DNA from: a virus
Length of the DNA stretch: 20,049 nucleotides
Virus record (IMG/VR): IMGVR_UViG_3300020129_000097
Coordinates: 1-20,049 of that record
Reading direction: 5' to 3' (one strand)
The notes below the pieces were generated by a model that saw only the letters and a list, made by a program, of their open reading frames with translations, was not told the DNA's origin and searched no databases. Positions 14,774 through 20,049 of this stretch are shown here, in pieces. The number at the start of each line of letters is the position of its first letter. The first letter of the stretch is position 1. A program made the position numbers and the translations under genes.

Positions 14774-17129
14774 CGTTAGCGATTTCGTGGCGGACGATCT
14801 GCCGTCGGGCGCGGCGCCGCTGGCGACGGCCGAGCGATTCACGCCCGATACCATCCCCCCGGCCGAGCCGCCGCCGCCCGGCTTTATGAGCCGCTACTGG
14901 CACAACATCGTCGGTCTGCCGGCCGATGCGGTGCGGGCCTTCCAGGGACGCGACACCGAAACCGGCGAGCCGAAATTCAGCTTCCCCGACCAGCCTAACC
15001 TGTTCAACGCCACGGGTGGTTTCGAGGCGCTGGAACGGGCCGAGCCGATCGCCACGCCGGCACTGCCGGGGCAGGCCAAGGCGGCCGACATGGATCGGCT
15101 GCAGACGCGGCAGAACCTGCACGAAGGGCTACTGATGGGGGCGCGGCCCGAGCAACTGCAGCGGCTGCTGCTGACCGCCTTTCCCGGCCAACTGACCGAG
15201 GCGAGCCCGGACTCGCACGGCAATCCCGTGGTGCTCTACCAGGGCAAACCGTACTACGTCGCCAAGCCTGGTTTTGACGTGCAGGATCTGGTGACGGCGA
15301 CCGGCAAGACTGGCGCCGGCATCCTTGCCGCGTCCGGCGCCGGCAAGCTGACTGCCCCACTGGAACAGCCCGGCGTGGTGCGTGCGGTGGTGCAGGCGGT
15401 AACGCAGGGCGCCGCGCAGGGCGCTGCCGAAGCGGGCACTGGCCAGACTGTCGCCGCGCTGGGCGGCGGTGGCTCGGCCACCACGCCGCAGGAAATCGCC
15501 ATGGCGGCGGCGTTCGGCGGCCTCGGCACGCTCGGCGGCCGGATCGCATCGAGCTTCTGGCGATCCTGGCGCGGCACCGGGCAGATGATGCGCTCGGGGA
15601 TCGATGCCGCGGACACCGACCAGGTGACGCCGGCGATGCTGACCACCACGGGCCGGCAGATCTTCGACAATGAGAACATCGACCCGACCGGCTTCACCGT
15701 CGGCCAGTTGCGCACGCTGAATACCCGGATCGCCGACCAGGCCGATTCGTTGTTGAAGCAACAGAAGGGCGCGTTGTCCGGCCAGCCGACCGGCGCCGGC
15801 ATGCTGCTGCGTGGCGAACGTCAGGACGTGCCGCTGACCGGCGGGCAGGGTGCCATGGACGCCGGCGCTTTGTGGCAGGAACACCTGTTGCGCGCCCGCG
15901 GCGGCCGGCAGGAAATGCTGGCGTTCGACCAGATGCAGCGCGACAAGCTGACCGATGCGGCATTGCGCGCCACCGGCGGCACGCAGACCACCGAACAGCT
16001 CGGCCAGTCGATCGGCGGCAAGATCGCCGCCGCCGGCAAGGACTTGGCCGATAAGAAAGACATCGCCTATGCGGCCTTCCCGCGGCTGACGCCGCAGGGC
16101 GAGGCGGGCTTGCCGAACCCGATCACCTTCCCGCAGCAGACGGTGGCCGATCTGAAAACCTCGCTCGGGGATATCAACGCGCAGGTCTCGGACACGCCAG
16201 GGATCATGCCCAAGGCGACGCGGGCGCAGCAGATCATGGACGATCTGACCGCGGGGCCGTTCAACCTCGGTCATATGGAACGCGCACGGCGGGATCTGAG
16301 CACGTTGCTCGATCAGTCAGAGCAGGGCGGCACGGAATTCCGGCTGATTACCCAGATGAAGCGCAAGCTGGATGAGTCGGTAGACAATGCGGTGAACGGT
16401 GGGCAGATCACCGGCGACCCGCAGCGCATTCAGATGCTCAAGGATGCCCGGAAGTCGAACGCCGAGCTGCGCGATTTCTGGGACCCGAAGAACCAGAACG
16501 CCGCGCAGTTCATGCAGCAGATGGAGTCGGGCCAGCTCAAAGGGCAACAGGTCTACGACGCGATGTTCTCGACCAAAGATCTCGACGCCGGCGGCCCGCT
16601 GCGCGACATCATCGACCACCTGACCAGCAAGACCGGGCAAAACTCCGGGCTGCTGGATGACGTGCGCCAGGCGGCGATGAAAAAGATCCTGTTTGGCGAG
16701 AGCGGCAATGCCTACGAGATGAATCCGCAGCGATTCATCGATCGGGTCAATCGGCACCTGAGCGGCCAGGGTGAGCCGGTGTTGCGCCAACTCGGACTGC
16801 CGATCGATGACATCAAGGATCTGGCCTATCTGCAGCGCGGCCTGCAGGCCAGCCAGACGCCGAACAAGTCAGGCACAGCGACCACCATGCTCGCGCAGGG
16901 GATCGATCGGTTGCTGGCGCGCGTGCCGTTCGCCAGCAAGCTGCGGGATACGATGATCGATATGCCCGCCTTGCAGCGCCAGGCCGCGGAGACGGCGACC
17001 GGCTTCGGCGACCGTGCGGGCGCCCGGCTGACGCCGCAGATGTTCTCGATCCCTGGCCGCTACGCCAGGCTGCCGCGGGCCGGTGCGGTCGGTGGCGGGC
17101 TTCTCGGCGGCACAGGTGACCAGAGGTGA
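14766..17129 (+). CDS. large internal virion/DNA-ejection protein
   Basis: This encodes 787 residues from a GTG start that overlaps the lysin gene by eight bases. A disordered proline-rich head is followed by MSRYWHNIVGLPADAVRAF, then PDQPNLFNATGGFEALE, a small globular YQGKPYYVAKPGFDVQDLV segment (about 158-176), and an Ala/Gly hydrophobic stretch (about 180-265) able to cross or line a membrane. The remaining 500 residues are helical and coiled-coil-rich. Size, composition and place after the SleB protein match podovirus ejection proteins (P22 gp16/gp20, T7 gp15/16 types) that build the channel for genome entry. No enzymatic motif is visible. Confidence 0.72.
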   Translation: MADVSDFVADDLPSGAAPLATAERFTPDTIPPAEPPPPGFMSRYWHNIVGLPADAVRAFQGRDTETGEPKFSFPDQPNLFNATGGFEALERAEPIATPALPGQAKAADMDRLQTRQNLHEGLLMGARPEQLQRLLLTAFPGQLTEASPDSHGNPVVLYQGKPYYVAKPGFDVQDLVTATGKTGAGILAASGAGKLTAPLEQPGVVRAVVQAVTQGAAQGAAEAGTGQTVAALGGGGSATTPQEIAMAAAFGGLGTLGGRIASSFWRSWRGTGQMMRSGIDAADTDQVTPAMLTTTGRQIFDNENIDPTGFTVGQLRTLNTRIADQADSLLKQQKGALSGQPTGAGMLLRGERQDVPLTGGQGAMDAGALWQEHLLRARGGRQEMLAFDQMQRDKLTDAALRATGGTQTTEQLGQSIGGKIAAAGKDLADKKDIAYAAFPRLTPQGEAGLPNPITFPQQTVADLKTSLGDINAQVSDTPGIMPKATRAQQIMDDLTAGPFNLGHMERARRDLSTLLDQSEQGGTEFRLITQMKRKLDESVDNAVNGGQITGDPQRIQMLKDARKSNAELRDFWDPKNQNAAQFMQQMESGQLKGQQVYDAMFSTKDLDAGGPLRDIIDHLTSKTGQNSGLLDDVRQAAMKKILFGESGNAYEMNPQRFIDRVNRHLSGQGEPVLRQLGLPIDDIKDLAYLQRGLQASQTPNKSGTATTMLAQGIDRLLARVPFASKLRDTMIDMPALQRQAAETATGFGDRAGARLTPQMFSIPGRYARLPRAGAVGGGLLGGTGDQR

Positions 17130-17329
17130 CGCGCCTCCCGGCAGATCATCCAGGACTGCCAGACGACGGCAATACCGACCGCGGCAGCGATGCCGACCGG
17201 TGTGCCGAGGGCGAACAGCCCCGCCGTGACTGCGGCCAGCAGCAGCACGAATGGCAGCAGCCACAAGCTGATGGCGATCGCGGCGGCGGCGAGGCACAGG
17301 CCGATCACGGCGAGGGCGAATTCGATCAT
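17060..17329 (-). CDS. possible antisense small membrane protein
   Basis: This encodes 89 residues if started at the ATG ending at 17329 (a longer start at 17353 is possible). It fills the only real gap in the plus-strand gene run. The frame has almost exclusively G or C in third positions and encodes two to three hydrophobic helices (IEFALAVIGLCLAAAAIAIS, LLPFVLLLAAVTAGLFA, GIAAAVGIAVVWQ) and then a basic/proline tail, a shape compatible with a holin. The plus-strand frames over the same stretch give implausible polar proteins. Against it: no Shine-Dalgarno at either start, the 3' end runs about 70 bases into the ejection gene, and no promoter is clear. Confidence 0.45.
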   Translation of the reverse strand: MIEFALAVIGLCLAAAAIAISLWLLPFVLLLAAVTAGLFALGTPVGIAAAVGIAVVWQSWMICREARHLWSPVPPRSPPPTAPARGSLA

Positions 17330-17340
17330 TTGCAACCAAC

Positions 17341-17345
17341 GGAGG
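17341..17345 (+). promoter_or_regulatory. ribosome binding site fixing the start at 17354
   Basis: GGAGG lies eight bases before the ATG at 17354. It shows that the proline-rich gene begins here, although its frame stays open upstream to 17126. Confidence 0.75.
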
Positions 17346-17353
17346 GTAAACAT

Positions 17354-17827
17354 ATGCCATACGTAACAGGTTTTCTGCGCGTACGCGAGGGCGGTCATCC
17401 CGACCAGGGTCTGCCGCCCGGCGAGCCGGGCGCACCGGATCAGGGCTTGCCGCCGCTGTCGGGGCTTGGTCCTGACCAGGGACTGCCCGTCCCCCCGCCG
17501 TCGGTGTGGCCGCCGCCGACGGTCAGCCATCCGATCGTGCCGGCGCCACCTGGCGTGCCGCCTGGCGCCATCTGGCCGTCTCCGGGCGTGCCTGCTCACC
17601 CGATCGCTGGGCGGCCACCCCACGTCTCCGGGCAGCCCGTGCCACCCCCGTCTGGCGGGACGCCGAGCCAGCCGATCGCCACGCCACCCCCGGTCCCCGA
17701 TCAGGGACTTCCATCCTCCACGTTCTGGGTGGTGGCTGGTATCCCAGGCATTGGCTGGCGGTATGTGGCAGTCGATCCGTCGTTGACCGTGGGCACCCCG
17801 CTGCCGCCGACCGCACAGCCGAAGTAG
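17354..17827 (+). CDS. proline-rich protein with DQGLP repeats
   Basis: This encodes 157 residues from the ATG set by GGAGG at 17341. After MPYVTGFLRVREGG come three DQGLP motifs spaced by 12 residues (17-21, 29-33, 41-45), a long Pro/Gly/Ser region (46-115), a fourth DQGLP (116-120) and a small folded C-terminus (FWVVAGIPGIGWRYVAVDPS). Similar proline-rich proteins with an end domain of this type occur in phages of alphaproteobacteria, without known function. The extended linker and a terminal beta unit would suit a virion decoration or a periplasm-spanning role. No signal peptide. It stands at the boundary between virion and lysis-type genes. Confidence 0.72.
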   Translation: MPYVTGFLRVREGGHPDQGLPPGEPGAPDQGLPPLSGLGPDQGLPVPPPSVWPPPTVSHPIVPAPPGVPPGAIWPSPGVPAHPIAGRPPHVSGQPVPPPSGGTPSQPIATPPPVPDQGLPSSTFWVVAGIPGIGWRYVAVDPSLTVGTPLPPTAQPK

Positions 17828-17831
17828 CCTG

Positions 17832-18029
17832 ATGTCAGACGCCGGCGGCAATCGGAGTGCAGTAGCCTCCATCTTCGATAAGCTGCTCCGGGCATTACCG
17901 CCGGCGTACATCGCGCTGCTTGCCATCAATGCGGGGTTCCTGTGGTTCGAGAGCCATGGCCAAGCCCAACGTGTTGCGCTCATGGATCGCGTGCTCGATG
18001 CATGCATGACGCAGGTCGAAGCCAAGTGA
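17832..18029 (+). CDS. small single-TM protein (holin-like candidate)
   Basis: This encodes 65 residues; the ATG is four bases past the previous stop. One membrane helix (about residues 22-40, ALPPAYIALLAINAGFLWF) separates a polar N-terminus from a helical C-terminus (QRVALMDRVLDACMTQ). The RALPPAY...N-GFLWF pattern occurs in small conserved proteins of alphaproteobacterial prophages. Position before a TM/coiled-coil protein and a lipoprotein suggests the lysis cassette (holin or accessory), but this is inferred from place and shape only. Confidence 0.62.
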   Translation: MSDAGGNRSAVASIFDKLLRALPPAYIALLAINAGFLWFESHGQAQRVALMDRVLDACMTQVEAK

Positions 18030-18030
18030 C

Positions 18031-18345
18031 GTGGCCGATGACAACGGACGCCGTCATGGCTGGATCATCACCACCGCCGCAGCGCTGGTCCCGCTGTTGG
18101 TTGCCGCGCTGGTCACGGTCGGCTGGCAGAACAGCCATACGCTGGTCGCGCTGAAGGACAATCAGGAAGTGATCCGCCGCGATTTGGACGATGTGCGGGA
18201 CGACATGGAGCGCAAGGACGTGCTGCGGCTCAGATTCGAGGCGGATGAGCGCGAGATTGCCGATCTTCGGCAACAACTGCGCGAATTGCAGAGCGACGTG
18301 AACCAGGCGCTGCGGGCGCCGTTGCCAGGGCCGAAGCGGCGGTGA
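18031..18345 (+). CDS. TM plus coiled-coil protein (inner-membrane spanin candidate)
   Basis: This encodes 104 residues from a GTG one base after the previous stop. The N-terminal anchor (WIITTAAALVPLLVAALVTVGW, residues 11-32) is followed by a charged coiled coil (about 40-95, e.g. DLDDVRDDMERKDVLRLRFE) and a short basic tail. This is the architecture of i-spanins (Rz type), which reach from the inner membrane to an outer-membrane lipoprotein. A lipoprotein gene lies just downstream, which supports the pairing. An alternative is an XhlA-like haemolysin/holin accessory protein, which has the anchor and coil in the reverse order. Confidence 0.62.
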   Translation: MADDNGRRHGWIITTAAALVPLLVAALVTVGWQNSHTLVALKDNQEVIRRDLDDVRDDMERKDVLRLRFEADEREIADLRQQLRELQSDVNQALRAPLPGPKRR

Positions 18346-18428
18346 GCCGGGCAGAACGCATTGCGTGGGGGATAGTGGCGCTCGACATAGCGCTGATCGC
18401 GTTCATCGTGTTGCAGTCGTGGTGGTGA
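18342..18428 (+). CDS. 28-residue membrane microprotein
   Basis: A very short frame starts at the GTG at 18342 (GTGA overlap with the previous stop) and ends at a TGA (18426-18428) that again overlaps the next GTG start. It encodes a short basic head (SRAERIA), one membrane helix (WGIVALDIALIAFIVLQ) and a terminal SWW. The double four-base overlap and a well-formed helix argue that it is translated. It could be a holin, antiholin or spanin helper. Confidence 0.55.
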   Translation: MSRAERIAWGIVALDIALIAFIVLQSWW

Positions 18429-18727
18429 GGCCGCTGTGGCTGCTGTTGACGATGGCGGCATGCAGCCCGCAGCCGCATGTGCTGTCGCCCGAGACGCTGG
18501 ATCTGCCGCCTTACTGCTCCACCAAGGTGCAACTCCATCCGCCGCCGCAGACCGGCGACCGAACGATCAGCCAGTTGATCGCCTGGGCGCGGCACGCGGC
18601 GCGCACCGCCAATGCGGCGATGAGCGAGCGGGACAGTTGCGCGATTGCCTATGCGCAGATGCGCGCCGCATGCAGCACCGCCGCCGGGTGCGTCGTCCGC
18701 CGGTCCGGCGAGAGTGACGCTCGATAA
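18425..18727 (+). CDS. small lipoprotein (outer-membrane spanin candidate)
   Basis: This encodes 100 residues from the GTG at 18425, which overlaps the microprotein stop. The N-terminus MRPLWLLLTMAAC is a short lipoprotein signal with Cys13 as the lipid-bearing residue; the lipobox (T-M-A-A-C) is imperfect, with Met at -3. The mature part has proline-rich segments (DLPPYCSTK, LHPPPQTGD), as in Rz1-type o-spanins, then a helix (TISQLIAWARHAARTANAAM) and several cysteines that could form disulphides in the periplasm. With the TM/coiled-coil protein upstream it forms a plausible two-component spanin. Longer upstream starts in this frame would remove the signal-peptide character. Confidence 0.6.
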   Translation: MRPLWLLLTMAACSPQPHVLSPETLDLPPYCSTKVQLHPPPQTGDRTISQLIAWARHAARTANAAMSERDSCAIAYAQMRAACSTAAGCVVRRSGESDAR

Positions 18728-18746
18728 TGGGCGCTTCTCGCGCCTA
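18728..18746. terminator. weak hairpin at the end of the rightward operon
   Basis: TGGGCGC and GCGCCTA flank a five-base loop, giving a seven-pair stem with one G-T pair. It lies between the last rightward gene and the end of the leftward regulator gene, a natural place for a two-way terminator. No T tract follows on either strand, so intrinsic termination is uncertain. Confidence 0.25.
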
Positions 18747-18764
18747 GCGCGTCACCCGCCAGCT

Positions 18765-19058
18765 TTAATGCACTCGCAATTCTGGGTGGTATCTCGCTAG
18801 CAGTTGGGCCAACTCAGGATCGACCCCGGAAAGTCGGCCTTGGAACACATAAGCCGCATCGATCCGCAGACTATGGCAGATATGTTCCATCTCATCCGGC
18901 ATCGCCAGTGAAATGCCAGCTTCGATTTCAGCTAGGAGAGAGCGAGGTACACCAATTAGGCGCGCGAACTTCGCGAGATTGGGCTCGACATGCAGGCGAG
19001 CCCACCGAATCCGAGTGCCCCATTCTATGAGGTTTTGGTTGTCTCGTATTTCTGTCAC
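18765..19058 (-). CDS. XRE-type helix-turn-helix regulator
   Basis: This encodes 97 residues from a GTG at 19058 with a strong GGGAGGGGG ribosome binding site just before it. The HTH_3/XRE domain spans about residues 14-73: IEWGTRIRWARLHVEPNLAKFARLIGVPRSLLAEIEAG, where FARLIGVPRSLLAEIE fits the helix-turn-helix, followed by the DEMEHICHSLRIDAAYVFQG support helices. It has no protease or oligomerisation domain like that of a full CI repressor, so it is a small Cro- or control-type regulator. It lies 49 bases downstream of the PP-loop gene on the same strand. A perfect 10-bp inverted repeat in that gap is a likely operator. Confidence 0.78.
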   Translation of the reverse strand: MTEIRDNQNLIEWGTRIRWARLHVEPNLAKFARLIGVPRSLLAEIEAGISLAMPDEMEHICHSLRIDAAYVFQGRLSGVDPELAQLLARYHPELRVH

Positions 19059-19062
19059 GCCC

Positions 19063-19068
19063 CCTCCC
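19063..19068 (-). promoter_or_regulatory. strong ribosome binding site of the XRE gene
   Basis: On the minus strand GGGAGG precedes the GTG at 19058 by four bases. It fixes this GTG as the start and suggests the regulator is translated well and independently of the upstream gene. Confidence 0.6.
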
Positions 19069-19080
19069 TAAAATTCCACC

Positions 19081-19108
19081 AGGCGCGATATGCGCAGTTA
19101 TCGCGCCT
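19081..19108. promoter_or_regulatory. perfect 10-bp inverted repeat (operator candidate)
   Basis: AGGCGCGATA and TATCGCGCCT are exact inverted copies separated by eight bases. The element begins at the stop codon of the PP-loop gene and ends 22 bases before the regulator start. Its inner half-sites CGATA/TATCG recur in the palindrome at 19909-19927, which favours an operator over a terminator; no T tract follows the hairpin directly. Confidence 0.55.
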
Positions 19109-19872
19109 CAAGCGCCCGCGATCTTCTGCTCGGCGATGTAGCAGAGCAGCGAGCAATCCATCGCCGGATCGCGGTCGCCAGCCCCTAGGCTCGGGTCAAG
19201 CTCATCGAGGAATAGCCGATCCCGCTCGCCAGTGTTCAGCTTCACCAGCCGGGCGCCTAGCTCCCGGCTCAACTCGGCGCGCCTCTTGAACACCTCGGGG
19301 AAGTGCCGGCGGACGCGATTCCAGTAGGACGGCGACTGCGCACGCACGCAACCGACGCAGTTGGCGTTGTTGAAGCCAAGCCGATACATCGCCGGGATCA
19401 CCAGCCCGGCGCGATCGACGATGGCGTGGCAGTCCTCTTTGGTCAGCCCCTCGTCGATCAGTGGGGTGACCAGCGTCACCTCGGGGTTCTGCGCCCGGAA
19501 GCTGTCCACCCGGTCTTGCTCGGTCGCGGTGTAGCCGAATGCCTGCAAGTCAGGACGCCAGCTTCGCTCGAAAGCCCAGCGGACGGCCTTCTTCATCTCG
19601 ATGGTGCAGACCGCGCCAGTCGGTCCTGACATGAAATGCCGGCGGGTCCAGACATCCTCGCAGCTTGCGTAGTCGGTGCTGGCCAGGGCGGTGACCGGAT
19701 GCCCGAACCAAGCCTCGCAGTCGCGAGCGAAGCGGTCATTGTCGGGGTGTTCTTCCGGCACCACGCAGCGGGCGATGGCGACCTCGTGGGTCTTGCCGTA
19801 GCGCGTCAGCACCAGCTTGCTTGCTACCGCGCTGGCGTCTCCGCACGAGAACCATGAGACGATCCTGGGCAC
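19108..19872 (-). CDS. PAPS-reductase-like PP-loop protein, phage type
   Basis: This encodes 254 residues from a GTG at 19872; the only possible ribosome binding site is weak and distant. The N-terminal PP-loop is altered: WFSCGDASAVASKL (SCGDAS in place of SGGKDS), a form common in phage proteins annotated as phosphoadenosine phosphosulphate reductase. Cysteines at 89 (AVCTIEMKKAV), 172 and 175 (NCVGC), 240 and 244 (DCSLLC) could bind an iron-sulphur cluster or zinc. TATEQDRVDSFRAQ and GLTKEDCHAIVDRAG fit the family. No ECGLH catalytic end. Real substrate unknown; nucleotide or nucleic-acid thio-modification is possible. It differs clearly from the PP-loop protein at 11317-12072 and is transcribed with the XRE gene. 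Confidence 0.78.
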   Translation of the reverse strand: MPRIVSWFSCGDASAVASKLVLTRYGKTHEVAIARCVVPEEHPDNDRFARDCEAWFGHPVTALASTDYASCEDVWTRRHFMSGPTGAVCTIEMKKAVRWAFERSWRPDLQAFGYTATEQDRVDSFRAQNPEVTLVTPLIDEGLTKEDCHAIVDRAGLVIPAMYRLGFNNANCVGCVRAQSPSYWNRVRRHFPEVFKRRAELSRELGARLVKLNTGERDRLFLDELDPSLGAGDRDPAMDCSLLCYIAEQKIAGA

Positions 19873-19908
19873 AACGGCACTATACCCTCAACCTAATTCC
19901 ACCACTCT

Positions 19909-19927
19909 CGATAAGTCCGGCTTATCG
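19909..19927. promoter_or_regulatory. palindrome upstream of the PP-loop gene (operator candidate)
   Basis: CGATAAG and CTTATCG are exact inverted copies around TCCGG. The site lies 37 bases upstream of the leftward gene start at 19872, and shares the CGATA...TATCG half-sites (and TATCGCGC on one side) with the repeat at 19081-19108. The intervening 19873-19908 has a possible -10 (TATAGT on the minus strand, 19879-19884) but no good -35. Confidence 0.5.
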
Positions 19928-19960
19928 CGCGTTAATCATTTTCAGCCGCTTGTATCCCCA

Positions 19961-20035
19961 TGGCGTGCGGCAGAGGCTGCTACCGGCGGCGGCACGCCAC
20001 CAGATGCGCGACCTCAATGAGAGCATCTGGCGGCG
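19961..20035 (+). other. overlapping inverted repeats that can form alternative hairpins
   Basis: In the right-hand stretch without a convincing gene, TGGCGTGC (19961-19968) is an exact inverted copy of GCACGCCA (19992-19999). The segment 19995-20007 also pairs with 20023-20035 (12 of 13 bases, 15-base loop). The two stems share 19995-19999 and so exclude each other. A short hairpin GCAG/CTGC (19970-19980) sits inside the first loop. It may be a leader-RNA switch, a replication or packaging element, or chance in GC-rich DNA. Confidence 0.35.
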
Positions 20036-20049
20036 CGTTATCTGCGCAT

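Noticed and set aside
15129-16274. Long minus-strand frame (381 codons) opposite the ejection protein
   Set aside because: Shadow frame with biased composition and no recognisable domain.
17126-17353. Upstream extension of the proline-rich gene
   Set aside because: Highly polar, low-complexity translation, and the ribosome binding site at 17341 marks the start at 17354.
19879-19884. TATAGT as a promoter -10 for a leaderless leftward transcript
   Set aside because: The spacing to the GTG start would fit, but no -35 element is found at 17-18 bases, so it is noted only as a possibility.
20004-20049. Possible rightward gene starting at an ATG near the window end
   Set aside because: Only 15 codons are visible, there is no good ribosome binding site, and the start sits inside an inverted repeat.
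19873-20049. tRNA gene or attachment site in the right-hand stretch
   Set aside because: The inverted repeats do not form a cloverleaf, and no T-loop or direct-repeat pattern was found.

Overview
The window is a GC-rich, tightly packed block of late (virion) genes from a tailed phage or prophage. It reads left to right for about 18.7 kb and is followed by a short leftward regulatory/enzyme block. The left end cuts into a major capsid protein of the SU10-like (DUF5309) family. No tape measure, sheath or long-tail gene is present. Instead there is a head-tail adaptor, a beta-propeller tail hub/nozzle candidate, fibres, and large internal/ejection proteins. This is the layout of a short-tailed (podovirus-like) phage. 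GC-rich codon use, a SleB-type hydrolase inside the virion and the small membrane-protein families point to an alphaproteobacterial host (Rhizobiales/Rhodospirillales type), but this is inference. No integrase, terminase, portal, tRNA or CRISPR array is visible, so free phage versus prophage cannot be decided.

Layout. 1-2300: capsid, two small head-neck proteins, adaptor and a Gp80-like tail protein. 2301-7597: host-recognition module, made of a small protein built on an exact 60-bp period, a long fibre ending in an SGNH/GDSL esterase domain, two tandem paralogous lectin-like proteins, a 61-aa protein and a tail-collar protein with six HxH motifs. 7597-10658: beta-propeller hub/nozzle, two small proteins and a gp14-like ejection protein. 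10655-12072: an enzyme cassette of a SAM methyltransferase and a PP-loop (PAPS-reductase-like) protein with a CC...CxxC iron-sulphur signature, translationally coupled inside the ejection-protein block. 12069-17129: a small coiled-coil protein, a 765-aa SleB-containing virion lysin and a 787-aa ejection protein. 17060-18727: a possible antisense membrane protein, a proline-rich DQGLP-repeat protein and a run of very small membrane/lipoprotein genes that probably form the lysis (holin/spanin) end. 18765-19872: on the minus strand, a second, divergent PP-loop protein followed by an XRE-type regulator. 19873-20049: a gene-poor stretch rich in inverted repeats.

Most plus-strand genes overlap their neighbour by 1-8 bases (ATGA, TGATG or GTGA junctions), so they are probably made from one long, translationally coupled late transcript. 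The regulator's likely operators are two similar palindromes (CGATA-N8/9-TATCG), one in front of each minus-strand gene. The most unusual content is the sulphur/methyl enzyme cassette embedded in the DNA-ejection module, with a second PP-loop gene under separate control nearby.
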